Positions 11,716 to 21,690 of a DNA stretch of 64,000 bases are shown one piece after another. Source of the stretch: Hysterium pulicare CBS 123377. Lineage: Eukaryota > Ascomycota > Dothideomycetes > Hysteriales > Hysteriaceae. The notes below the pieces were generated by a model, which was not told the origin of the DNA, searched no databases, and worked only from the letters and a program-made list of their open reading frames with translations. The number at the start of each line of letters is the position of its first letter. Within the stretch, counting starts at the first letter, position 1. The translations under genes and the position numbers were made by a program. The stretch covers positions 157,367 through 221,366 of the forward strand of contig AJFK01000216.1 of the NCBI GenBank assembly GCA_000467715.1, given 5' to 3'.

Positions 11716-12257
11716 ATGGAGTCTTACCCAGCTACAGGCTTGCCATTAGGTCGAGTTGCTCCGAAAGGAGGCGCAACAATCGCGGGGGCTTATTTCCCCG
11801 AGGGTGTAAGTAAAGTGCTACAATTGTTTTCGTCTTTCGCCTATTTAATTGTTTCGAAGAACACACTGACTGTATTGTGAAAGACCGTCGTAGGCATCAA
11901 TTCTTGGGTAGCACACAACAATACTAGCGTTTTTGGCGAGGACGCAGCTACATTCAGACCAGAGCGATGGCTTGAGAGTACTAAAGAGCAAGTTCAGAAG
12001 ATGGACAAATACTACCTCCCGGTGAGTAATCCCATATCAACCTGGATGCAATTTGCTAATATCTGGCATAGTTTGGCCACGGCTCACGTACTTGCATTGG
12101 CAAAAATATCAGTCTTATGGAGATCTCGGTCCTCATCCCACAACTCGTCCGCCAGTTCGACTTCCATCTGGCAAACCCGGCTGCGGAACTTGAGTGTGAG
12201 AACATCTGGTTTGTGAGACAGAGTAATTTCTTCTGTAGGGTAACTTTGAGGAAATGA
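11716..12257 (+). pseudogene. Cytochrome P450 3' fragment (pisatin demethylase-like)
   Basis: Three coding blocks join in frame: about 11716-11805, 11884-12021 and 12072-12257. The first encodes YPATGLPLGRVAPKGGATI, the strand region after the ExxR helix. The second has GINSWVAHNNTSVFGEDA and FRPERWL, the PERF-like motif. The third has the heme-cysteine loop FGHGSRTCIGKNIS and a normal C-terminus. This is the last third of a fungal P450 monooxygenase of the pisatin-demethylase type. A stop codon (11713-11715) sits in frame just upstream. I find no I-helix, ExxR helix or N-terminal anchor in the preceding kilobases. It is therefore a truncated relic, though its heme loop is undamaged, so decay is probably recent. 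Confidence 0.82.
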
Positions 12258-12692
12258 TACAATTGTATAAAGCCCTCGTCGACGAGGTGTACAAAGTAGG
12301 TTGACACAAGGACTCTTTTAATGTTGCTATATCCCGTTCATCTCCTTCTGCATGATTAGCTTGGCCTTTGCGTTACGCAATAACGTGCTTTCGCTGGCGC
12401 GGGCTTATCCGAAGCTTCTCTTATTCCTACATTTAATTATGTGTAGGCTAGAAAACAACTTATTGTGTACACCTAGATTCATCCATATGGAGAGATGATG
12501 AATTATGCCGTCTTTTTGCTTCTTGTCTATACAAATTCGTACGAATATCTAGCCTGATTCTATCATAATGCATTCGATTACATCCTGGTCGACTAGAATA
12601 AAACGATTCATGAATCGGTAATAGTCATTACGAAACCCACAGAACGCCCATATATATCCTTAACACCCGAAAAGGCTGAGCAATCCGATATA
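12258..12692. other. Intergenic, no gene seen
   Basis: This short, fairly AT-rich gap lies between the P450 relic and the 3' end of the small minus-strand gene. I see nothing in it beyond likely 3' flanks. Confidence 0.45.
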
Positions 12693-13159
12693 TCACAACC
12701 GCGATATTGAGACCATTCCCCCACATACAGAACACTTGGGTTTCGAGTGCCAAAGCGACGAATCAGAAGCAGTACTTTGCGAAGTGTTACTTCTCGGCAA
12801 ACTAGGCCGCTGAGCTCCATTCTGGACTTTCTGAGCCCCATTCTGACCTATTTTTCATCTATTAGCCCAAAAGTTCTTCCCAATAATCACATTCAGTCGG
12901 AGAAACACTTACTCGACTCGTTGGGCTCGTTGCAACATCCCATATATTCCTCCTCAAACTTCTGTTCCGCTTCTGGATGATTGGTCTCCCGCCATGGCCA
13001 GATTGGCCCGTCCCAGTCATCCCATCCCTCCTCGTAGGACTTGATGGCTGCCTTTTGTTGCTCCCATTCATCGTCGAAATGGAAGGTCATGGCAGTGTGT
13101 TGTGCGCGAAGGTGGCCTACGCAACTGCAGGCGCGATTGTTGTTTTGTTCGCCGGTCAT
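12693..13159 (-). CDS. Small two-exon orphan protein, Trp/acidic, C-terminal CxxC
   Basis: Two exons (13159-12913 and 12847-12693) join across a 65-base GTAAGTG...TAG intron to a 133-residue protein. I do not recognise a family. The N-terminal part has ACSCVGHLRAQH. The middle (about 28-80) is rich in Trp, Glu and Asp (EEGWDDWDGPIWPW, then EAEQKFEEEY). A Ser/Gln-rich linker with a QNGAQ repeat follows, and the tail has a KCSVCGG pair of cysteines, so metal binding together with the N-terminal CSC/H residues is conceivable. The join turns two short frames into one with coherent composition, which supports the model. Without the splice the first frame stops after 88 residues. No signal peptide or membrane helix is evident, and the neighbours give no functional hint. 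Confidence 0.55.
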
Positions 13160-14651
13160 TGGAATTAGTGTTGATGAGGCGAAGATTGGTGGTTGATTGG
13201 TAGGAATTGGTTAAGCTTTGATGTGTGCTTTTGATTTGGATGTGGATCTTGATGATGAGAATGATTCATTTGCGCCAGTAGGGAAGTCCTTTTATACATT
13301 TTGAGTCTTGAGATTATTCGGCTGGTCATGAGCAGTCAATCGTCGAAGCGGCTCGTAAGGTCGTGCCATTACTCAGAATATCTCGTGTTGTACGAGGGTC
13401 ACGCATTCGGCGAGAATATCTCGGGTTGGAGTGGCGCTGTATTTCTCCATCATCACCAGCACAACACAGGGGTAAAGACAACCTTGGAACCTCAGCAGGG
13501 TTGGAAGAATTTTGTGTAGGCAGGGCAACTTCAATTGAGAGTAGTTCTTTTGTCGATAATGGTCGATGATCTCCTTGACAAAGAAAGGTAACGATGGCAG
13601 CCAAAGGATATGTCGCCCTTGCTGCGGCAACCTCTTCCTTTCCATCCCACTGAATGACGACGTTCATTGCTCACCGCTCTCAACGTCATCAACGTCGCTG
13701 CCATCTCTCATTCCGCTTGTTCGATCAGTACATTGTGGAATGGCGATTTCTCGCATCCAGAACGTGTTATCGCGGCCCTTGGGCCATCAGCCCACACGAG
13801 CCAGGCGAGCGGAAGCCGCCGTGCATGTGGCGGGACCGGCCTTGCATGTGAGCAACACGACTTCACATTTTCAACAACACCAGGGAATTCTTTGCAGCAT
13901 GACCTGCGCTGAGTGTTAGCTCACCCCCTGAGCGGCCAGGACACAACGCAACTACACGCGCAGTGGAGAGAAATCCAGCATGGCCATATGAAGGTCCCCT
14001 GAGTAGACTCCGAAACGTATGGAAGAGGAAGACTTTGCACGTTCTTCGAAGCAATTCATATCAGAGATCTTGTCTTCCCATGACTGCCCTTCATTCTGCA
14101 ACGCTTTTCGGACTGTAAGGAAAGGTAGTGGCGGTTAGTCAACGCGATGCCCTCAGAGCTAATGAGAAATCCACTCCGGAAGGATGATCCGGTCGAATAA
14201 CTAGAGCTCAGCGGGTATGCTTCAGAGAAAGGGTGAATTGCTTACTACTTACCTGACAGATGCATCTAAATGGCCAGCACTGCCTTATACCACGTGTCTT
14301 TGCGGGTTTGTCACCACATCCTGCTTATTCTGGTGGTACAGTACCACAGGTTTCACCGAAAATCTTATTCTTCCTCATTGAATACCATTCCTCTCTTGGC
14401 GTACTTCTCCAATTTCCCTTATTTCCTTGCTTGACCTTTTTAAAGAATGGTATGGGATCTATCACGATACCAGCGACTGAGCATATCCTAAGGTACTACA
14501 GAATGAGTCTCTCCGGAGAATACGACCGACCTCTCAGAGAAAACCACCGAAGGCTGGCCGACAGAGTTCAAATTGTCATGATGACCGCTCAGTACAAAAG
14601 AAAGACCGCAAAGACTCCGCTGTACGATGGCCGGATATCAAAATCACAATT
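13160..14651. other. Intergenic, no convincing gene
   Basis: Short open frames occur on both strands between 13300 and 14050, but none shows a domain, splice-consistent continuation or sustained coding composition. It holds the promoter of the minus-strand small gene and, to the right, that of the F-box-like gene. Confidence 0.4.
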
Positions 14652-15527
14652 ATGTCATTGCCATCGAGACTCATCCTTCTTCCGCAAGAACTTCGAGACC
14701 AAATCTTGGGCTATTTACTTCCTTCTCTGCCAGTTGGCCGCCGGCCAGAACTACACACATGTCTCTGGGGTGCACATATGATCAAAGAATCATGGCGGCG
14801 TGAAACTTTTGGATACCATCCCTCCGTACCAGTCAGGGACAGACTACACCCGACCTTTCTCCTCATTAATCGTCAGCTCCACGGTGAGTGCCTTCAGCTG
14901 TACTTCAGTCGGAGCAACGTCACGATGCACGTGGAAGTGAAGAATACCTCGAAAGATCCACAGCATTTCGACTTCTCTCCGCACGTATTTTCACTACCAA
15001 TGCTGAAGTACGTCACTCATGCTCGTATCTATGTTGGGTGGCATTACAACATCATCACGGGCGATTGCTTGTTCGACGAGGTTCATACAGCCTCCAATCT
15101 CTTACAAACCATCGACAAACTTGTAGCCCCGCTGCAAAACCTTGGGGACATTGAAGTACGGGTGCTCTTTTACTGGAAACACTGCGGAAAGCAACACCTC
15201 CTTTCCGTTGAAGATCTTTTCGACCTGATGGAACCTTTCAAAGAGCACGCGGAAGAACGATGGCTGAACCGATTGCGAATAAGGACACCCGCAGATACCC
15301 TCATGAAGCCTAGGTTAGGAGCAGTCGGCTACAGGATCACTTCCTCCAAGGTGAATCGAGGTAAATTCAGTGGTGAAATGGAAGTTTTTGTCTCTGGAAC
15401 CTTGGACCACGCCATGAGTATCCCGAAGCGAAGCACCGTCAGTTACGATAGGCGTTATGGTATATCTGAAGTAGTGCCACAACCGACGCTCTGCCTGCGA
15501 AGTCTCGCCTGTGTGGGACGGGATTGA
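14652..15527 (+). CDS. Hypothetical protein with F-box-like N-terminus
   Basis: This single-exon frame encodes 291 residues. The first 25 residues, with RLILLPQELRDQILGYLLPSL, fit the start of a fungal F-box-like domain (LPxELRxxIxxYL). After about 40 residues comes TFLLINRQLHGECLQLYFSRS, which matches the "LLxxNRQIxxEaxxxxYs" pattern common in Pezizomycotina proteins of this type. The rest alternates beta-like and helical segments, including EVRVLFYWKHC. F-box proteins recruit substrates to SCF ubiquitin ligases, but most fungal members of this degenerate kind are uncharacterised, so no substrate is proposed. The ATG was chosen because it directly precedes the F-box-like motif. Confidence 0.68.
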   Translation: MSLPSRLILLPQELRDQILGYLLPSLPVGRRPELHTCLWGAHMIKESWRRETFGYHPSVPVRDRLHPTFLLINRQLHGECLQLYFSRSNVTMHVEVKNTSKDPQHFDFSPHVFSLPMLKYVTHARIYVGWHYNIITGDCLFDEVHTASNLLQTIDKLVAPLQNLGDIEVRVLFYWKHCGKQHLLSVEDLFDLMEPFKEHAEERWLNRLRIRTPADTLMKPRLGAVGYRITSSKVNRGKFSGEMEVFVSGTLDHAMSIPKRSTVSYDRRYGISEVVPQPTLCLRSLACVGRD

Positions 15528-18451
15528 ATTTATCGTTCATCTGCACTGGGATTATGTTATCTCGGTATGAAGGTCTCATTGATGGAGAATGGTAACGAAG
15601 TAATCTTAGTCTGGCTGATTGAGGGCATGCTGGTGGTGACAAATGGTAATTCATATAGCGGGGAGGTCGCGGTTGAGGAAGTGAGTAGAAATGCCGTTAT
15701 CGCCTTTCCATTGATGTTCACCTACTGACTCCTATCAGTCCGTCGCCTTAGGGCCAGGCTTCCAGTGAACTTGACGTGGGGTAAATGGCGAACATCTTTA
15801 TCAATTTCTTCCCTCAATTTGTCCTTGTCACAATCCTTTTCCAACTCTAGAAACTCGATCGCTGCATGCACGATATTTTTCTCTTACGCTCTGTCGCTCT
15901 GGCCCTCCTGGATCCACGTACCTCGCCTCGCCTAAGGCTTGGGTTATCCATTGTATCCGTCACTGGGCTATCCAGCTTATTTCATTTATCCTTTTTTCCA
16001 TGAGAAACGGCCGACTTTCTTTCTACTATAGGGCTGCGCCGACAATACGATCCCCCCTCACCACCTCCCCGCTTATGGTTCGTGGGTCCTTTTACCTACT
16101 CTCTATGGTGAAAAATCTTCAAGATATGGACCAAATCTCTAGGAGACCGAATATAAACGCACTAATCCATCATTCGCATGGGAGACCGCTAGTTCTTTCC
16201 CTTAAATATTCCCCATGGGATCGGCATTTGACGAGATGAAGTCATCATACATAACATTAGGAGACCATGATTGAAGCCCACACCTACAAATACCTACCCG
16301 ATTGCTTTTGTCTTGACTCGAGACTGACCTGGCCCCGCTCAAAATGATGGGACCTCTTGCTTCTAGATTCTTTACTTACAGAAACTGTGCAGCGCGGCGG
16401 TGCTGTAGTGCTTGAACAACTGATTCTCATTGTTAACAATCAGGTATACTCTTGCAAATGTTTTCCAAGGCAGCTTTATACTGACCCTTAAGGGCATGTG
16501 AGCGAAACTCAATGTTACGGTTGGTGGAAGTTTATGAGCTGTATACCCGGACGGCACGTATGATGCACACAGTTGTAGAATGTGATGCAGAACTGGGCAG
16601 TCACTTATTGAATTTACGGGAAATTGACCAATCGATTGATCGTGGACTGATATGAAGCAGTCCGGGCCGATCCAATGGCTCCAATGTGGCTTTTCTCTAA
16701 GCCTTCAAAAGTGGCGGTCCCTCCGCCTTCGGCGTCATAACCAGTGACACGTCAAAAACATTCCCCGAAGTATACATGGCAGGCATGGCGATGAAAATAC
16801 ATACAAAGTGAGTCTCATAATCCCGTACTCTAACAAACCAATTCGCAGGTACAGACATATCCGTTTGATTTGCGCTACTAACGGACAGTCTCCTCAATAT
16901 CCCACCCGTCCTTGGCTTTGGTCGAAACATGACAAGGAAAGCCATTCAACAAACTACATATTCCTACTTCAATATAATCCTAAATCCCAGATATTACTAA
17001 ACAACTTGAAAATGCAACCAAGCCCCCAATCGACCGTCTCCGCGCCGACAAATAGCCTCCAAAATCTCCACCCACTCCTTCCACGAACGCTGGGTGGCCA
17101 GCCTCGGCAAAACAGATGACAGCAGCTTTGCGAGTCGCCCGGTGACGAAGAGCGGTGCTGGCTATGCTGGACACGTCATTGACCCTGCGTTTACGGTGGT
17201 AAAGTCGGATACAGCGGTGCATCGTTCCCACCATTCCGCAACGAAAGATAATATATGATAGGCTTTCAGGACGACGGTGTGATTTTAGCTGTACGGCAAT
17301 GTCAGCCTTTCTAAGATGTTCCATGAAGCCGCTGAACTGAACTACTCCTGTTCGCCGGTTACTGGTTCAAGAGTACGGACGAGGTCTTGTTCTTATCTTG
17401 ATCACCAAAACTTCGTCTTCAATGACACACAGACCTTAACTATACAATTTTCTATCTATCTAATATCTTCTAATTCTAATCTTAATTTTATTATTAATCC
17501 TTTTCCTGCCTTCCATACTCCAGCTACCACTCCAAACCCACTATCTACCTCCTCTCACCTCAATTAACTAATTCTAAGCACTAGAACACAACTTCACTCT
17601 TTACATTTACTCTCCTCTATTTAAGTACTTTATGAAAATTCTAAACTTCTTTTCCCTCCCACCCTAACCCAGCTTCCCCCCAAGAACCTTCACCCCCTCC
17701 TCTCAACAAGCCCAGCGCCTTTCAGACCCGCTCCAATACCTCAAAATCTCCTATTACCTTAAAATTCAGCATGTCCCATGTATCTATTGCATTCTAAATA
17801 TTTTTAATCCTTACAAATAATGCCTTTAGGTATATTCCGACCACAAACCTGAACCCAGCCCTTGTGGAGAAAACTAAGCTCTCATCTGGTCGCCAAGCAA
17901 CCAGTGCCTATGAAAAGATCACCATCGTCAAATTCGCTAAGAGGGCATCACGCTGGATCGTTCACGGTGGGAACGACGCCGTGCGAAAGGCTGGGCGATC
18001 GATAGCGGGAGAACGGATGAGTGATGTGGCTAGAGGGAAGCGGCATTGAATGTTGAAGAACGAGGTTCGTGGTTCTGGGTTTTGTGTCTGTAGGGTGAGT
18101 TTAGATTGGGTGAGGTAGTGGTTGTGGATTGTACTCGATTTGGGGGATTTAGGGTGGAGAGGATGGAGTTGAGTGGGTAGTGGAATATAAAGATGTTATT
18201 GCTTAAAGTTATACTAGGTAATGTAGTCTTCAACTATTAAAGATGCCTATGTGTATTTAAATATAAGCTGTTGTGATATGCCGAGCTCGGTTGCAGGCCT
18301 TTAAGGAATCTTTGTACAGCGCGAGCACCCCTTCTATAGCCTTTTACTTAGTCCTGAATTAGGGTAAGGAAAAGGAGTGAATTAGATATTAAGAGAATAA
18401 GATATTTTTATATATTATAACCTGTAGAGTTGCAATATACTAGACCCAATA
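15528..18451. other. Gene-poor tract with AT-rich blocks
   Basis: No intact gene is supported over 2.9 kb. Strongly AT-rich, pyrimidine-biased blocks occur at about 17400-17870 and 18180-18450. They look like repeats degraded by C-to-T mutation (RIP), a process well known in these fungi, but I did not calculate RIP indices. Two open, protein-like pieces (17010-17258 and 17834-18049) sit either side of the first block and are listed separately. Confidence 0.5.
17010..18049 (+). pseudogene. Two orphan coding-like segments split by AT-rich DNA
   Basis: The segment at 17010-17258 is open and reads like protein (HSFHERWVASLGKTDDSSF, then GYAGHVIDPAFTVVKS) but has no ATG and ends in tandem stops. 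The segment at 17834-18049 reads LNPALVEKTKLSSGRQ, then ITIVKFAKRASRWIVHGG, and ends at a TGA. Between them is about 570 bases of AT-rich, stop-filled DNA. They may be the two ends of one gene broken by an insertion, or unrelated remnants. I recognise neither piece. Confidence 0.3.
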
Positions 18452-19409
18452 CTATTTCTCCACAAGGCCCTCGAATAACCCATCTCTCCTCCTCCTTAAC
18501 CCATCCAACTCCACTTCTAATTTCCCAACTTCCTTCCTTGCAGCCTCTTTCTCAGCAGGCAACCCCGCATACCTCTTTACCTCCGCTTCTAACTCCTCTA
18601 CTCTATCCTTCAGAGCCCTAAGCTCTTTCTCTTCTTCCACTAATCTCGCCAACCCCTCCGACGTCGTTACCTCGCTCTTCCTATCCCTGTTCTGCTGAGG
18701 CGCCGAGGAGAGCGACGAGAGCTTATCCTCATATTCTCTAAGCTTCGAGCGCAAAAGCTTCGTCTGTCTTGTCCAATCATTCGTTTGCCGGGCTAGTGAA
18801 GGTGGGGCGCTGAACTCGGGTGTTTGGAGTTCCTGAAGTTGGGTGCGGAGGAGCGAGAGTTGGGTTTGGAGGTAGGAATGGAGGGATTGAAGGTGCGCTA
18901 GGTGTTGGGAGAGAGTTTGGGAGGTTGTGGTGTGTTGAATTAGAGCGTGCGCGAGGGTTTCGGGGTCGGTGTTTGGTGTGGAGAGAATTACGGAGGTGCT
19001 GGCTAGGGCGTCGAGGCTTTGGTGTCCTGGGGGGGTGAGGTTGGAGGTTATGGTGGAGAGGATTTCGGCATTGGTGGGATTGGTTTCTGTCTTCCAGTTA
19101 CTCGTCAGTCAAATAGTTCTATTCCATGTCGTATCGAATGGAAACTTTTGTCCACACCTCTTCCAGCTCCTTCAAGGTTTCCCTCTCCAACCTCTCCATC
19201 AGAGCGCGTTCCTCGTCTGCTCGCTCATTGGCCATTGCTAATGCGCGAAGTGCTTTTAGCGTATCCTCGTTGCGTTCGAAGCTCGGGATGGTGCGGCCAG
19301 CGTATTTATAGCTTAACCAGCTTTCTATCTGCGCCCAGTCTTGGGCCTGGGCGCGTTGTTGACGGGCTTTGGAGGGGGAGAAGAGGTCGGATGGTGTGAG
19401 GGAGTCCAT
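18452..19409 (-). CDS. HAUS1-like augmin complex subunit, coiled coil
   Basis: Two exons, 19409 to about 19158 and 19090-18452, encode about 296 residues. The N-terminus reads SPSKARQQRAQAQDW, then IESWLSYKYAGRTIPSFERN. That matches HAUS1-type augmin subunits, where an Lx4W...F/IPxFExN motif precedes long coiled coils. The rest is almost continuous heptad-type helix, ending in ELDGLRRRRDGLFEGLVEK. Human HAUS1 has 278 residues, close to this. Augmin binds spindle microtubules and recruits gamma-tubulin for branching nucleation. The acceptor (19091) has a good TGAC branch site. The donor is uncertain: GTGTGG at 19157 or GTTTCC at 19145 both keep phase 0 and differ by four codons. The gene is divergent from the methyltransferase gene. 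Confidence 0.62.
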
Positions 19410-19828
19410 TTCAAAATGCTTGGCCAATTTCGTACCGGCACTACGGTATAAGAATATGTATGGTGAATGGGAGGTGTGGAGTGTGGAAGTGAAGTGCGTG
19501 AATGGGTCAACAAACGGAATCTGTCCCACTTGGCCTGTGCAGTTTTACCCCAGATTCTCAGCCCTACCAATGACGTTAGTGTGATAAAGCTACACACTAT
19601 CAGACAGCTGGACACATCAAGCAACCCTCTCTGCTTGGCCACTTTCTGCCTACCTATCTGTTCTATTTCAATCAACTGTCCTTATCGAAAGCTCCCAAGA
19701 CGACCTCACCAATTATCAACCGCAAGCTCTTCCTTGCCACAATCATCCTCATAACAGCTCTCACCCTGCCTCTCTTCCCGCGTCTCCTCCGCGCTTTCAG
19801 CGGTTCCTCACGGAGCACAAATATCAGC
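19410..19828. promoter_or_regulatory. Divergent promoter, HAUS1-like / PCMT
   Basis: These 419 bases separate two divergent start codons. No clear TATA box is seen. A plus-strand frame without ATG runs through about 19680-19828 into the methyltransferase, with a hydrophobic stretch (LFLATIILITALTLPLF). It would act as a signal anchor only if an upstream start existed; none is visible, so I read it as leader. Confidence 0.4.
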
Positions 19829-20565
19829 ATGGCCTGGAGAAGCTCCGGCAGTACCAATGCCGCCTTAATCAAAAACATGGCCGACAATGGCCTCATCACA
19901 GCCGATCGCGTGAAGGAGGCAATGCTAGGTGTAAGTCCTCAACTCCTCGCCCCAAGCCCTAGAAGAATCTTCCGCTAAACGGTCGAGGCTGGAAGGTCGA
20001 CCGAGCCCATTACTCTCCTACCGCTCCCTACGAAGACTCTCCCCAACCCATCGGCCACCGCGCTACAATCAGCGCACCGCACATGCATGCCGGAGCCTGT
20101 GAATCACTGCTTCCTTATCTGAACCCTGGTGCGAAGGTCCTGGATATCGGATCCGGGTCCGGCTACCTCACACACGTCTTCGCAAATCTAGTCGGTCCCA
20201 CTGGCCAGGTTATTGGGGTGGATCACATCCAACCGCTAGTCGACCTAGCCGCCGCCAACATGGCAAAGAGCACCGAAGGCGCGAAGCTGTTGGAGACAGG
20301 ACAAGTCAACTTCATTAAAGCGGATGGCCGGAAGGGATGGAAGGAGAGCGCCCCTTACGATGCTATTCACGTGGGGGCGGCGGCCGCAGAACATCACAAG
20401 GAGCTGGCGGACCAATTGAAGGCTCCCGGACGCATGTTTGTCCCTGTTGCCGAGGGCTGGATGCAACATATCTATGTTGTGGATAAGAAGGAGGATGGAA
20501 GTGTGGAGAAGAAGAAAATGTATGGGGTGCAGTATGTGCCGTTGACGGATGCGCCCAATGAGTGA
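19829..20565 (+). CDS. Protein-L-isoaspartate O-methyltransferase
   Basis: Two exons (19829-19930 and 19996-20565) encode 223 residues, the usual length of eukaryotic PCMT. The start MAWRSSGSTNAALI aligns directly with the animal enzyme's N-terminus, which fixes the ATG. The substrate-binding segment RATISAPHMHAG (56-67) and the S-adenosylmethionine motif VLDIGSGSGYLT (82-93) are intact, as is the later FIKADGRKGW. The enzyme methylates isoaspartyl residues that arise in ageing proteins, starting their repair to aspartate, in the cytosol. The 65-base intron has a GCTAAAC branch site and ends GGAAG. It is divergent from the HAUS1-like gene with 419 bases between starts. Confidence 0.95.
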
Positions 20566-21690
20566 CTATCCGGGATTCGTCGTTGGTGGAAGAATTCATA
20601 AAACACAGGAATCCAGAAATATGGGACATAGGGGATTGACGAAGTGCTCAAATTGCTCAACGTTCTTCGAAAGCTCAGATTTGGGTGAAGAAAGATAGGT
20701 CTGATGAATTGGTTCAATTCTGGAAGGAGAAGGGATCAGCCTTCGAAACATGCCACCAAACTCTCACGATATTGTAATATTGTATAGTTACTACTTATCG
20801 TAGGCACCCAAAAGAACACATACTCAGGTCATAAAGAAGACCAGCCAGGGTTACATACAAGATAACTCTCTTTCCCTCCAATTACTAGCTTATCTAAGCC
20901 TATTTCTTCTTCTTTAATCTTTTATACTCTTAGTTTTTTTTTAAAATTAATTACTTTTTACTATTAATCTCTGTCTAGATTCTAGGTAAAGAATTTACCT
21001 TAGCTATACTATAACTACTCTATGCCTTTTCTACCCTAGGACGAAGCTCGACTCAATTTCTTCTCGCGCACCTTTAAGCTGTACTTGAAACCTATCCTTC
21101 TCTTCTAAAGTTTTCCAAACCTTAGAAAAACAGATAGAAAAACAGATAGTATGAGTTGTTTTCTCCTCAGGAATAAACAATAAGGTTTCCAGAATACACA
21201 GGCTTAGCTTTCCTCTTAGAGCCTTCAAAGAAGAAACAAGAGATAGAGCAAGAGAAGTTGGGAGAATAAACGCGGCGCTATCAAATATAAGGAGGGCGTT
21301 AGTTCACTTTAATATCTATTTAACAAGAGTTAAAAGATAACTACTCTTTTCCCATATACACCAATCTAGGTGCTGGGTGAGTAGTACTATAGGATCTAGC
21401 TTACCTATTCAAGGCCTCTTAGATAAGTTTACCCAGTCTAGACTTATCTATTTAAACTAAGCCTACACGCAAGATATAGATTTTAGAGACAATGAATAAA
21501 TTATGATAGGCTCTAGAGAACGTCGAACCCAAAATGTCAGATAACGAGGGCAAACGAACTCAGCTTCTACAAAGTGCATTCCAATGACAATCTATCCATA
21601 ACATAAACCCCTTTAATTGCGTTATATTCTAAATAGTGTCTCCAAATTCTAGGAGCTACCTCCTGAATACACAGGATAAAACTCTCCTTC
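20566..21690. other. AT-rich intergenic block, probable RIP-degraded repeat
   Basis: From about 20870 to 21660 the sequence is markedly AT-rich with dense TTA/CTTA/TAA words and no open frame of note. It differs sharply from the flanking genes in composition. I read it as a degraded repeat, though no terminal repeats or transposase remnants are recognisable. The first 300 bases are the 3' flank of the methyltransferase gene. Confidence 0.5.

Noticed and set aside
14260-14781. 173-codon plus-strand frame before the F-box-like gene
   Set aside because: It overlaps the F-box-like start in another frame and has no recognisable motif, while the 14652 frame begins with a clear F-box-like helix.
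19680-19828. Hydrophobic N-terminal extension of the isoaspartyl methyltransferase
   Set aside because: The frame is open and signal-anchor-like, but no in-frame ATG is visible and the 19829 start aligns with the known family N-terminus.
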